Shown here one piece after another: positions 28,735-38,060 of a DNA stretch of 64,000 nt. Source of the DNA: Candidatus Uabimicrobium amorphum (GTDB lineage Bacteria; Planctomycetota; Uabimicrobiia; Uabimicrobiales; Uabimicrobiaceae). Numbering within the stretch: position 1 is the first letter of the stretch; every line of letters begins with the position of its first letter. The stretch covers positions 8,801,547 through 8,865,546 of the forward strand of contig NZ_AP019860.1 in NCBI RefSeq assembly GCF_009002475.1. Direction: 5' to 3'. Both the position numbers and the translations under genes were made by a program. The notes beneath the pieces are model-generated. The model made no database searches, was not told the DNA's origin, and saw only the letters and a program-made list of their open reading frames with translations.

Positions 28735-29709
28735 TTACTTATCCCGCAAAAGTTTAGCGGCTTCCTTGGCAAAATAGGTCAAAATGATATCCGCACCTGC
28801 TCTTTTCATAGATAGCAATGTTTCCATCATCAGCGCTTCACCATCAATCCAACCTTTTTCCGCAGCCGCCTTAACCATGCTGTATTCCCCACTTACGTTG
28901 TAGCAGGCGATCGGCACATGTGTTATGGACTTCAGCTCGCGAATAATGTCTAAATATGCCAAAGCGGGCTTTACCATGAGAATATCTGCCCCTTGTTGTA
29001 TATCCAACTGCGCTTCTTTTATCGCTTCACGTCGGTTGGCACAATCCATTTGATAGCTCTTACGATCACCAAATTGTGGGGGAGATTCTGCCGCATCGCG
29101 AAAAGGTCCATAAAAACTTGAAGCGTATTTGACGCTATAGCTCATAATAGGAATATGTGAAAATTTTTCCGCATCGAGAGCACTGCGAATTGCTGCCACC
29201 ATGTGATCCATCATACCTGAGGGAGCGACCATGTCAGCCCCCGCTTGTGCATGGCTGACCACTTGTTTTTGTAAATATTCCAACGTGGCATCATTGTCAA
29301 CACTTTGTTCACATATGATTCCACAATGTCCGTGGTCTGTGTATTCGCACATACAGACATCCGTAATGACGTATAACTCGGGGTACTTTGCCTTGAGAAA
29401 ACGCACGCTTCTTTGGATAATCCCCGATTCACATATGGAATCGGAACCAACTTCATCTTTACTTTGCGGAATACCAAACAAAATGACTTGCTCAAGACCC
29501 AACGCCAACATTTCCTCAATTTCTTCCTCTAATCTATCTAGGGAAAACTGAAAAATGCCCGGCATTGAACGGATAGGGTTTTTCTTATCTTTGCCATGAA
29601 CGATAAACAACGGGGTGATGAAATCGCTCATGTCTAAGTGTGTTTCACGAACCATTTTTCTCAGAATTTTATTGTTGCGTAGCCTTCTTGGGCGATGTGT
29701 TATATCCAT
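28735..29709 (-). CDS. hemB: Delta-aminolevulinic acid dehydratase (porphobilinogen synthase)
   Basis: 324 residues, the usual length. Zinc ligands Cys119, Cys121 and Cys129 in TDVCMCEYTDHGHCG show the zinc-dependent type. The Schiff-base lysines are Lys194 (YSVKYAS) and Lys247 (LMVKPAL). It joins two 5-aminolevulinate molecules into porphobilinogen for haem synthesis. It is the last gene of a seven-gene operon, 12 bases after rlmI, and a MITE-like element follows. Confidence 0.96.
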   Translation of the reverse strand: MDITHRPRRLRNNKILRKMVRETHLDMSDFITPLFIVHGKDKKNPIRSMPGIFQFSLDRLEEEIEEMLALGLEQVILFGIPQSKDEVGSDSICESGIIQRSVRFLKAKYPELYVITDVCMCEYTDHGHCGIICEQSVDNDATLEYLQKQVVSHAQAGADMVAPSGMMDHMVAAIRSALDAEKFSHIPIMSYSVKYASSFYGPFRDAAESPPQFGDRKSYQMDCANRREAIKEAQLDIQQGADILMVKPALAYLDIIRELKSITHVPIACYNVSGEYSMVKAAAEKGWIDGEALMMETLLSMKRAGADIILTYFAKEAAKLLRDK

Positions 29710-29721
29710 AATAATTCATCT

Positions 29722-30942
29722 CTATGTACTAGGTTTTTTCGTTATCGACACAAACAATGTTTTCAAATACGAATTTTCTGGGCAAGCGGGATTTTGCGGG
29801 TGATCTTGTCCTGCGGAACGGCTATCGATAATTTTAGCCTCGCACTCGGCTTCCATCGCCGCAGCATTGATTGTTTGCATAAATTTCGGGACGGATATCA
29901 TGCCTGAGCAATCGCACGTCACTAATATACCGTGGTTTGTTAGCATTTTCATCGCCGTAGCATTGATGGATTTCAACGCCATTAAGCCGTTGTGTAAACT
30001 ACTTTTTGACGTAATCACTTTCGGCGGATCGAGCACAATCGTATCGAATTTTTCACCTTCTTTGTGCATTTTTTCTAAGTCATTGAATACATCTTTGTGC
30101 AAAAAGGTACAATTCGAACAGTTGTTGAGCGATGCATTCTCCTGAGCTATTTCCAAGGCAAATTTTGATGTATCTAGAAAAACAACCTCTTTGGCTTTTC
30201 CTTTTTTCGACATATATATTCCAAAAGCTCCGCTGTAACAACATGCGTCGAGAACACGTTTGTTATAGCTAAACTTCGATGCCAAAAGACGATTTTCTCT
30301 TTGGTCAATGTAAAAGCCGGTTTTTTGCCCACGCGATAAACTTACGCGAAAGTTGAGACCGTATTCATGGATCGTCATCGTTTCAGCAGGCTTATTTCCG
30401 GTAACGCTGTAATCAATTTCAGGTAACCCTTCCTGCTTACGTATACCAGAGCTATACCTTTCGACAATGGTCGGTACTTTGGTGACTTTTTGTAGTATGT
30501 CAAAAATCATGTCACGTCGTCTGTCCATACCAAAAGATGTGAGTTGTACACAAAGAACGTTGTCATAACGATCAACGGTGAGTCCAGGTAACCCATCGGC
30601 TTCACTATGTATCAAACGGTATGCGTTGGTTTTCGACGACAGAGCCAATATGTTATCTCTCAAATGTATCGCTTGAGAAATCTGGCGTTCAAAAAACTTA
30701 TAATCTAATTTTTCGTGTAAATCCCAAGTGAGAAGACGCACCATAATCTGCGATTTATCGTTGTAAAAACCTTTAGCAATAAAACGACGGTCGTGATCGA
30801 AAACTTCCACGATATCGCCATTTTCAGGTTTCCCCTTGACATTCTTGACGGCTCCGGAAAATACCCACGGATGTCTATACCAAAAAGGTTTTGCTTTGCC
30901 TTTTTTGAGAAATACATTTTTGTGTTTGAAGGAAAATGACAT
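29722..30942 (-). CDS. rlmI: RlmI-like 23S rRNA (cytosine-5) methyltransferase
   Basis: 406 residues. An N-terminal PUA-like domain (HPWVFSGAVKNVKGKPENGD), a central RlmI/RlmK-type domain (GLPGLTVDRYDNV, GQKTGFYIDQRENR) and a SAM-binding Rossmann domain (VLDACCYSGAFGIYMS) with the catalytic-region motif LDPPKV are in the order seen in RlmI. It probably methylates a cytosine of 23S rRNA; the exact position is inferred from the family. AAAGGA precedes the ATG by six bases. Confidence 0.88.
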   Translation of the reverse strand: MSFSFKHKNVFLKKGKAKPFWYRHPWVFSGAVKNVKGKPENGDIVEVFDHDRRFIAKGFYNDKSQIMVRLLTWDLHEKLDYKFFERQISQAIHLRDNILALSSKTNAYRLIHSEADGLPGLTVDRYDNVLCVQLTSFGMDRRRDMIFDILQKVTKVPTIVERYSSGIRKQEGLPEIDYSVTGNKPAETMTIHEYGLNFRVSLSRGQKTGFYIDQRENRLLASKFSYNKRVLDACCYSGAFGIYMSKKGKAKEVVFLDTSKFALEIAQENASLNNCSNCTFLHKDVFNDLEKMHKEGEKFDTIVLDPPKVITSKSSLHNGLMALKSINATAMKMLTNHGILVTCDCSGMISVPKFMQTINAAAMEAECEAKIIDSRSAGQDHPQNPACPENSYLKTLFVSITKKPST

Positions 30943-30956
30943 AGGTTATCCTTTAG

Positions 30957-32006
30957 CTATTCTTTTGTTTTTGAGTTTCTTGACGGTCTAATCATGTTAA
31001 AATAACGCTTGATAGCCATTTTATCTTCTGGAGATAGAAACTGCTTTTGGAAATATATAGGGAGCTGTTTTAGGTTGCGGTGGAACATTTCAATATCTGA
31101 AATATCCCCCTTGTTGCTTGTTCCAACATTGGCATTTAAATCAACATCATCGCCTTTCGAGAACAAAGAGGATACTTCCTCTTTCTTGGGTTTTGCTTTG
31201 GGAAGTTGTTTGTTGTTCTTTTTGTTGTTCTTTTTGCCTTTCCCCTTACCTCCTTGTGGTGCTCCTTTCCCACCTTTTGGCGATTTCTTTTGGGGTGTTC
31301 TCTGCTTTTGTTTTTGCTTATGTTTTTGTTTTTGTTTGTTGGAATTTTTTTGTTGCTGTTTTTTGCGTTGTTGCTTCTTTTTCTGTTGTTTTTTCTGCTT
31401 TTGTTTTTGTTTCTGCTTTTGCTTTTGTTTGTCAGGACTTTTCTGTTTTTGATGTTTCGCGTTTTTCTGCGCTATTTTTTTTGCATTTGCAAAAGGAATA
31501 GATGGTGAAGTAAAAATCATCCACACCGCCGCAAGCCAAATAGCTACTAAAATAATTTGCCTAACAAAACTATTGGTTATTGTTGTCGAGGGATAACGCT
31601 GCCACTGATTGCGTTTATCATGTACATGTTGCGCTATGTACTGTAGTACCAAATCATCGCGATTGTGCACAAATTCATAACAATACAATAATTGTTGTTC
31701 CATATCCGCTTCATTATCTATTTTGCTCACAATTTCGCGCATAGACGGTCGATGAAAAATTACTTGCCAAATAGCGTAAACAACCGCCGTAATCACAACC
31801 ATTGCTGCAAAGTAAATAATTGCATTCTTAGGATAAATAACATGCGCAATTCCTAAGACTTCTACATAACCAAAACTCACAACAACTCCAAGGGCTAAAA
31901 GCCCCATCGTAACAATAATGCTACTCATATCTTTCACAAAACGATGAAAAATATAGCGATAAAAACAACGGCGCAATATGCGGTGTAATTCCTTTTCTTT
32001 ACTCAC
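30957..32006 (-). CDS. Membrane protein with Lys/Gln-rich linker
   Basis: 349 residues from a GTG that overlaps the yciB stop by eight bases, with AAGGA upstream. Three membrane segments (about 30-50, 63-80, 147-165) are followed by a region of about 110 residues composed almost only of Lys and Gln (about 180-290, with a Gly-Lys stretch at the end) and a C-terminal 60-residue folded end (FLSPEDKMAIKRYFNMI). The end and layout recall DUF4175-like planctomycete proteins that sit with gliding/BatA-type modules, but this is weak. The basic linker could bind nucleic acid or acidic surfaces. Confidence 0.65.
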   Translation of the reverse strand: MSKEKELHRILRRCFYRYIFHRFVKDMSSIIVTMGLLALGVVVSFGYVEVLGIAHVIYPKNAIIYFAAMVVITAVVYAIWQVIFHRPSMREIVSKIDNEADMEQQLLYCYEFVHNRDDLVLQYIAQHVHDKRNQWQRYPSTTITNSFVRQIILVAIWLAAVWMIFTSPSIPFANAKKIAQKNAKHQKQKSPDKQKQKQKQKQKQKKQQKKKQQRKKQQQKNSNKQKQKHKQKQKQRTPQKKSPKGGKGAPQGGKGKGKKNNKKNNKQLPKAKPKKEEVSSLFSKGDDVDLNANVGTSNKGDISDIEMFHRNLKQLPIYFQKQFLSPEDKMAIKRYFNMIRPSRNSKTKE

Positions 32007-32658
32007 GACTTTTTCCTTCGCGTATCTGCTTTGCTAAGTTTTGTTGATACTGCAAAAAAGCATACTGACTTTCCATCTTTTCATGATAGCGTTTCGCTTT
32101 AAACCGCGAATACATAAATTCAAACGCAAAAAACACAAAAAACATCAAGTAAAAAAGTATACCTTTTACAAAAAACCATGCGTCTTTACTTAAATACAAA
32201 GCCGCATACACCGTTAAAAGAGTGTGAATTAGGAAGAATATACCAATGCGTAGGTTTAATCCCTTGAAGTAGAGACTGTGAAAAGTGGTGATGGTCTGTC
32301 CCTTGAGTTGTCTCTCCGCCATAATCGCCATAAACGGCTTACCAATAAATGACGAAAATAAAAATATAATTGCAAAAATTCCTTCAAAAATGGCGGGTTT
32401 TAATAAGATAAGAGTGGCACTTTCCGTCACCCAACTAATCACCCCCATAATGACGATGAGAACTGCACTCCATACAGCAAAGGGTTCCAAACGTTTTTCA
32501 CGATAATAAACCCAAGCCACCTCAATAAACGATAGCACAACGGCAGCGATAATACCCGCTTGTAGTCCGTAGTACTTTTCTATGAGCCAAAAACCCAAAA
32601 GGGGAATCATCGAATATAAAATGTTGAACATTGCGTTTGAACCAGATTGTTGTTTCAT
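31999..32658 (-). CDS. yciB: YciB/IspZ-like inner membrane protein
   Basis: 219 residues with about six spans. The segment LILLKPAIFEGIFAIIFLFS followed by GKPFM matches the conserved KPTI...LFA...GK region of the YciB (IspZ) family, which acts in cell envelope synthesis and division. A basic C-terminal extension of about 40 residues is longer than usual. It begins three bases after the double-kinase stop codon and overlaps the next gene by eight bases. Confidence 0.72.
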   Translation of the reverse strand: MKQQSGSNAMFNILYSMIPLLGFWLIEKYYGLQAGIIAAVVLSFIEVAWVYYREKRLEPFAVWSAVLIVIMGVISWVTESATLILLKPAIFEGIFAIIFLFSSFIGKPFMAIMAERQLKGQTITTFHSLYFKGLNLRIGIFFLIHTLLTVYAALYLSKDAWFFVKGILFYLMFFVFFAFEFMYSRFKAKRYHEKMESQYAFLQYQQNLAKQIREGKSRE

Positions 32659-32661
32659 ATT

Positions 32662-35600
32662 TTATTCCCGATGAAAGCGTTTTGCGATTAGCTTCGATTG
32701 ACAATGCGGACAACGAATTTTTTTACCGACGACAGAAGCGGGTAGCTTTAAGTTTTTACTGCATTTAGGACAGCGAAAGCGGAAATTAGTGGGAATTTCA
32801 TTTCCGTCCCACCAAATCTGTATCACGTCAATGTCTTCCTTTTCTGCTTTCTGTTTTTCTAAACGCTCATGTTCTTCAGCTATTTTTAAATGCCATTCGC
32901 GGATGTACATCATAGATTGCTTGTGGGCATTTTGTGCATAAGACACTTTGTCTTGCCATATTTTCTGCTCTTCGTCCGAAAGATCTGGGGGTGTTCCATA
33001 ATAAGGTAATTGTTGCAACTCTTTGAAGTGCTTAACAAGAATTCTTTCTAACTGTTTGCGCACTTCATCCACCGCAATGCGTTTTTCGGAATCATTATTC
33101 ATCATATCGTAAATTAAGTCACTTATGGCATCTACGACCGGGACATTTTTTATCTCATCAACTATTTTTGGCTTCTGAGACAGGATAATTTGACTCATGA
33201 TCGCAGAAATATTCTTGCCCTGCACCGGAGGTTTACCCGTAAGCATCGTGTAGGTTACCGCAGCGAGTTGATAAATATCGCAATTGCAGGTCAAAAGTTT
33301 AGAAGGCGAAAACTGCTCAGGGGCGGCATAAATCATTGAACCAGCAAATTCTCCTTTTACAGCAATTTCCTCTGCGGTCATCGGGCGATAACGTTGCTTC
33401 AGATTATCTGCACGTTGCAATTCTTGTTCAACGAGTTTACGCAATTGTGACTTTAGTTCCGTGATTTGTTCAGACAAACTTTCGAACGTTTTGCCGTCTC
33501 TGGGGTAGGATAAGTTTTTAATTTTTTCTTGTAGCTTTTGCAAACGCGATTCGCATTGCTCTTTTTCCGTACTGATGTGCAAAAACTCCTTATCCACGAG
33601 TTTTAAAAGCCTACGCCGTTCTTCGTTGAGTTTTGATCCCGCTTCATCCACGGTAATTGCCAGTCCAAAGTCACCTAGTTTAGGAACCATTTCCTCGGAC
33701 ATCAATATGTTTTGCGGTTTAATATCGCGATGTATAATACCACGGTTTTTTAGAAACTGTAGCGTAAGCACCATGGCATAAAGAACATTGAAGGCCACCG
33801 CAGGCGAAAGTCTATTGTGTGGAAAACGTTTGCTAAACTGTTCGATATTTCCTTGGGCAGCGTACTCCATCATCAAATAATAACCCACGCGCTCTTGGTC
33901 TGCGTTGGAGTCCGTTGAAGAGGCGAGAAAACTTCCTTCTTGAATCATTCCAATAATATACTGACGAATATTTTTTTCCTCTGCCAGTTTTGACAATAAT
34001 CGCGACTCGTAAATCAATGCTTCTTCACGGCCTTCAAAAGCCACTTTTACAACAACGACATGATCCTTAGGCATTTCGGCATAGACACCCTCTTTGCCAT
34101 CTTTGGTTTTGCGTATGCGTAAGTGCTCACCAAAATAGTCGCGCGCCCAATGGTTTTCAGGGCGGAGAAAAATGATGGTAATATCATTTTTCGTTGTCAA
34201 TTTTAAAACCGTCGCCATTCCACCGTGGTCAAGACGCTCAATGTGGTAATCTCCTTGAAAAAAGTCTTTTACGTTAGAGATTCCCTCTTGTTGTTTGTGA
34301 TATTCTTGAAGAGCTAGTAGGTTGATGACAAAACGTCTCTTGAGCTTTTCATCTATTTTTTTATTGAGTTCAAAGTGTTTGCCTTGCTCTAAATTATTTT
34401 CTCTAATTAGCTTGAGCCACGCGGCAGCTTGATAGCGATTGTTAAAATTCACCACAATCTCGGTTGTGGTTTCTACTTCTGGTTGTTCTTCATTATCTTG
34501 CTGTTTGCGCTGTGATAACTTTCGAATATTCTCTCCCGCCTGTTCGTCGACGTTTAACCAGTTGTCATCTTCGACGATTTTGACTTCTTCATCTCCTCCC
34601 TCACTACTAGATTCACTTTCTTCCATATCTGGCTGTCCATCGTCTTTTAAACTGATGATTGTATCCAGTATACTAAAAAGCGATGTTCGCGATTGCGATT
34701 GGCTGTGCTTTGTGTCTACAGAATCTGTAATTTGGGTGAAAAATGTTTTGTGTATGGTAGAGTATTTAGGAAGTTTCTTTAAACCGTTATTAATCTGATC
34801 ATCGAAATAGTTATAGTAGCGAAATATCTTCGCCGTTTCTAAGTCAACCACTAGTTGTAAAACTTGTTCATCTTCTGTTCGTTCAATAATCCAGCACTCA
34901 CGGCGAATAATTTTTTGTAAGTAGTTCTCAATGTGATCCCAATGGTTCTTATCAAAATTTAATGTAAACTTTTCCAGAGCCTTACCGTTTTCAAGGATTT
35001 GTCTTGTGTCGGTAATCCATTCTAGTGATTTGGATATCACTTCAGGAAACTCTGTTTCATCGGAGAATTTCTCTCCAGGTAAAAATTCGTCCTGTTTGCC
35101 AAGCTCTATTTTCGCAAAGTCTTGCAATGTAGAAACGGATTTTTTCGCCAGTTTATCGAGCTTAAAGTTTTCGAGATCTTCGAGGTAATCGTCTTGTTCT
35201 TCATCATGATCCATGGTAATGGAGATGTCATGATCCTCTTTTTCATCGCGATCATCCTTCTCGTCATCGCGAACGATCTGTTCCATGGCGAAGGTAATAT
35301 TTTTCTTCACCAGTTCATTGTTATCTGTAAAAACTTGACGTGCTTTGCGTATATCATGGAGTAGATCCATCAAGGTGTCATAACGTTCGTTTTTTTCCTT
35401 GGCGAGGGTTTTTGTCAAAATGCGATCTATTTCTGAAGGAATTCCAGGTATCGGAGGGCACGTTTTTTCCAGGTGTTGTTTTTTTACATTGCGAAATTTA
35501 CCGCGAAAAGGAACATTACCTGTTAGTGTTTCATAAAACATAATACCCAAACTATACATATCACTTCGGTGAGTACACCGCTTTCCTCTGCAGTGTTCTG

Positions 35601-36096
35601 GAGACAAGTAATAAGAAGAAGAAGCTGGTAAACAAAAATCAACGATCGTCAAATTTTCATCGTTGAGAAATATGTTACTCGGTTTTAGGTTTTTATGCGC
35701 AACATTGAAGTTATACACTGCCTGTAAAGCGAGAGTTAATTTTTCCATCCAGATAGTTGTTTGCACAGGCGAAATACCATTTTTAATGGCTTCTTCGAGA
35801 GAGACCCCTTCCGCATACTCGCGAAACATGTATGGAAAAGGCTCTTCAGAAAAACGATATATACTTGCAATACTCGGATGGGAAACCTCGTTGATGATAT
35901 CGATATTTTTACGAAACGACTTTAAAAACTTTTTCGTTAGAGAAATATCATCTTTAAAGAGTTTCAATACACAAAGACCTAAACTTTTGTGTTGTACAAC
36001 ATATACCGAACCTAGTTTACTTTTACCTATGTGCCCCACTAACTCACAGTTTCCGATGGTTTTCAGGACAATTTCAGCTCTTTCTTGTGTTGACAT
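32662..36096 (-). CDS. Pseudokinase-kinase protein with C-terminal zinc ribbon
   Basis: 1144 residues. Domain 1 (about 15-255) is kinase-like and keeps Lys45, but HRD is replaced by HKN (134-136) and DFG by DFC (153-155), so it lacks the catalytic base. A long acidic helical region follows. Domain 2 (about 615-1040) is a complete kinase with GGMATV, VVVKVA near 683, HRDIKPQN near 788 and DFG near 809, but more than 100 residues lie between DFG and AAPEQ near 924, mostly coiled-coil. The C-terminus is a zinc ribbon (Cys1109, 1112, 1129, 1132). No membrane span was seen. It starts one base after the glycosyltransferase stop. Confidence 0.88.
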   Translation of the reverse strand: MSTQERAEIVLKTIGNCELVGHIGKSKLGSVYVVQHKSLGLCVLKLFKDDISLTKKFLKSFRKNIDIINEVSHPSIASIYRFSEEPFPYMFREYAEGVSLEEAIKNGISPVQTTIWMEKLTLALQAVYNFNVAHKNLKPSNIFLNDENLTIVDFCLPASSSYYLSPEHCRGKRCTHRSDMYSLGIMFYETLTGNVPFRGKFRNVKKQHLEKTCPPIPGIPSEIDRILTKTLAKEKNERYDTLMDLLHDIRKARQVFTDNNELVKKNITFAMEQIVRDDEKDDRDEKEDHDISITMDHDEEQDDYLEDLENFKLDKLAKKSVSTLQDFAKIELGKQDEFLPGEKFSDETEFPEVISKSLEWITDTRQILENGKALEKFTLNFDKNHWDHIENYLQKIIRRECWIIERTEDEQVLQLVVDLETAKIFRYYNYFDDQINNGLKKLPKYSTIHKTFFTQITDSVDTKHSQSQSRTSLFSILDTIISLKDDGQPDMEESESSSEGGDEEVKIVEDDNWLNVDEQAGENIRKLSQRKQQDNEEQPEVETTTEIVVNFNNRYQAAAWLKLIRENNLEQGKHFELNKKIDEKLKRRFVINLLALQEYHKQQEGISNVKDFFQGDYHIERLDHGGMATVLKLTTKNDITIIFLRPENHWARDYFGEHLRIRKTKDGKEGVYAEMPKDHVVVVKVAFEGREEALIYESRLLSKLAEEKNIRQYIIGMIQEGSFLASSTDSNADQERVGYYLMMEYAAQGNIEQFSKRFPHNRLSPAVAFNVLYAMVLTLQFLKNRGIIHRDIKPQNILMSEEMVPKLGDFGLAITVDEAGSKLNEERRRLLKLVDKEFLHISTEKEQCESRLQKLQEKIKNLSYPRDGKTFESLSEQITELKSQLRKLVEQELQRADNLKQRYRPMTAEEIAVKGEFAGSMIYAAPEQFSPSKLLTCNCDIYQLAAVTYTMLTGKPPVQGKNISAIMSQIILSQKPKIVDEIKNVPVVDAISDLIYDMMNNDSEKRIAVDEVRKQLERILVKHFKELQQLPYYGTPPDLSDEEQKIWQDKVSYAQNAHKQSMMYIREWHLKIAEEHERLEKQKAEKEDIDVIQIWWDGNEIPTNFRFRCPKCSKNLKLPASVVGKKIRCPHCQSKLIAKRFHRE

Positions 36097-36097
36097 T

Positions 36098-37111
36098 TTA
36101 TAATCCTAGCTCAGGAATTATTTGATCTGGTTTTATTGTGCGTAAGCACTCTAAGTTAGATTTAGATGAACAAGTTTTTTGATAGTAACATTTACAGACA
36201 CCTTTATTTTGCATCACAACATGCTGCTGTCCGTAAGGACGTATTCTTTCAGGATCTGTAGGGCCAAACAACGCGATTGTTTTGGTATTTAACGCCGCAG
36301 CAAGGTGCATGGGGCCCGAATCATTGGTAATGACAATACGTGCTTGTTTAATGATATGAGCAAGTTCAACTAAAGATGTTTCGCCTGTGGTATTCACACA
36401 TTTTTCTTTGTCGTTGATACCATCCATGACTTGTTGGCTAATTTGCTTTTCGTTTGGCGAACCAACAAGAACAACGGGTATATCGTATTTTTCATGCATT
36501 AAGTTAATGAGTTCTGCAAAATATTGTGGTGGCCAACGCTTTGAAGACCAACGCGCTCCAGGTACAATTACCGCATAGTCATTAGGCAAAGCGGTATCCC
36601 ATTTTTGTTGTAAACTCGTTTCAATATTTAAAGGAAACGTCATTTTGCAATCATCTACATCAATCGCTTTCGCGATGAGCTTGTAACGATCTATCGCATG
36701 CACAACATCTGCAGGAGTTTCTACTTTTTGTGTATAGCCTAAATGTGCGAGTTCCCTCGCGTTGCTGAAGCCCACGCGATGTTTGCAACCAGAGAGCAAA
36801 GTAATGACTCCACTGCGCAATAATCCTTGAAAATCGAGAACCATGTCAAATTTTTCTGCGCGGATTTGTCGTAAAAACTTCACTATTTCACCGAAATATC
36901 GAAAGAATCTGAGACCACCCCATTTTTTGCGCTCAAAAATAAAAATCTTGTCAACGACCGGAGTGTACTCCAGTAGATTTTTGAAAGGTCGAGACACCAC
37001 CCAGGAAATTTCGGCATTATACTTGTCTTTTATGGCTTTTGCGATCGGAATAGTATGTATTATATCGCCTAGAGCACTAGGTTTTACGATCAGAATTTTT
37101 TTTGTTGTCAT
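36098..37111 (-). CDS. Glycosyltransferase family 9 (heptosyltransferase-like)
   Basis: 337 residues. The start KKILIVKPSALGDIIHTIPIA is the ADP-heptose-binding N-terminal signature of WaaC/WaaF-type enzymes, and ITNDSGPMHLAAALNTKTIALFGPTDPERI near 260-290 is the donor-binding motif. It should transfer a heptose or related sugar onto a lipid A core or other envelope glycan, at the inner face of the membrane. A Cys-rich end (CKCYYQKTCSSKSNLEC) is common in this family. The gene overlaps yceD by 35 bases. Confidence 0.9.
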   Translation of the reverse strand: MTTKKILIVKPSALGDIIHTIPIAKAIKDKYNAEISWVVSRPFKNLLEYTPVVDKIFIFERKKWGGLRFFRYFGEIVKFLRQIRAEKFDMVLDFQGLLRSGVITLLSGCKHRVGFSNARELAHLGYTQKVETPADVVHAIDRYKLIAKAIDVDDCKMTFPLNIETSLQQKWDTALPNDYAVIVPGARWSSKRWPPQYFAELINLMHEKYDIPVVLVGSPNEKQISQQVMDGINDKEKCVNTTGETSLVELAHIIKQARIVITNDSGPMHLAAALNTKTIALFGPTDPERIRPYGQQHVVMQNKGVCKCYYQKTCSSKSNLECLRTIKPDQIIPELGL

Positions 37112-37601
37112 TTAAAAATTCCATGAATGGGTTATATTTTTTATTGTCTTTGTCGCAGTTACATGTGGATTCGTTTAGGTTTGCTCCACAAGAAACACAT
37201 AAACCTTTGCAATTTTCGCTACACAATACCTTCATTGGTGTTTCGAGAACAATAGTATCGCGAATGGCGTCGCTTAAATCGATCACATTATTGCGATAGT
37301 AAAGGATTCCCAACTCATCGGCATCTAAATCCTGAAACTCTTCTTCTGAATTTTTTTTGTATGGTTGGTAGAACAAATCCATATGCGCGTCAATCTCTAA
37401 ATCAAAGGTACTCAGACAACGATGGCATTCTTCACAAAGCGTACATACCACATTTGCTTTGATGAAAACATCATTGCCACTTCGCATTGCTTTTCCCGAA
37501 ACATCTATGTCCTCTTTGCATGGTAAGTCTAGGGTTTTGCTGGGTACTTTTTGTGCAAATTCATATCCCGAAATAGAAACATCACTTACCGTTAGTTGCA
37601 T
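37077..37601 (-). CDS. yceD: YceD/DUF177 protein (23S rRNA accumulation factor)
   Basis: 174 residues from the ATG at 37601; the reading from TTG at 37616 consumes the GAGGT ribosome site. It has a first CxxCxxC group (CTLCEECHRC) and a second cluster LCSENCKGLCVSCGANLN, the pattern of DUF177 proteins that contain a zinc knuckle and are usually next to rpmF. No rpmF or plsX is next to it here; it heads a seven-gene operon of envelope, kinase and haem genes instead. Confidence 0.85.
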   Translation of the reverse strand: MQLTVSDVSISGYEFAQKVPSKTLDLPCKEDIDVSGKAMRSGNDVFIKANVVCTLCEECHRCLSTFDLEIDAHMDLFYQPYKKNSEEEFQDLDADELGILYYRNNVIDLSDAIRDTIVLETPMKVLCSENCKGLCVSCGANLNESTCNCDKDNKKYNPFMEFLNDNKKNSDRKT

Positions 37602-37616
37602 TTTTTTATACCTCAA

Positions 37617-38060
37617 AACAATCGTAAACTAAGCATTATACGTAATATTAATGTAGTATGAAAAATATTGATTTATGGGCAATTCTGTTTTCTTGCCGAT
37701 AGTAGACAAATTTTTAGCATATAATAACGTGTATGACAAAAAAATGCAATGTTTTCTGAGTGTCTTTACACGATAACAAATTTTTATTGAATAAGGTGTG
37801 TGCGTGAAAGTCTATTATACTAGCGAACGTTCGATTTGCCTATGTTGGAAAAATTTGCCGACATTGGAATCACCAATGTCTACGTGTGGAAATTTATTGA
37901 ATAATGCGCTTTGTTGCACTATAATTTTCATACAGGACAAGGATACCAGACAAATTGTATAAAGATACACCTTATATTTGAGTTATATGCTCTTGTCAAG
38001 AATATTGTTTGTTTGGTAACAATAAATATCCACGAAGCCTATTTTCTACAGGAATTTCTT
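37617..38060. other. Intergenic region of 460 bases before the PQQ/TPR gene
   Basis: No convincing gene. It holds a 10-bp palindrome CGAACGTTCG (37824-37833), an inverted repeat GACATTGG-AATCA-CCAATGTC (37860-37880), and a TATAAT (37720-37725) without a well-spaced -35. TTGTCA at 37993 with TAACAA 18 bases later is another weak promoter candidate. An in-frame extension of the downstream gene would cover 37911-38060, but it has no signal peptide before the real start. Confidence 0.4.
37824..37880. promoter_or_regulatory. Two palindromes, possible operator sites
   Basis: CGAACGTTCG (37824-37833) is a perfect palindrome, and GACATTGG/CCAATGTC (37860-37880) is an 8-bp inverted repeat with a 5-base spacer. 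They lie 180-240 bases upstream of the PQQ/TPR gene. Either could bind a dimeric regulator; this is inference from symmetry only. Confidence 0.3.

Noticed and set aside
31009-31508. Open frames on the + strand made of Phe, Cys and Leu
   Set aside because: They are the antisense of the Lys/Gln-rich codons of the 30957-32006 gene and have no ribosome site.
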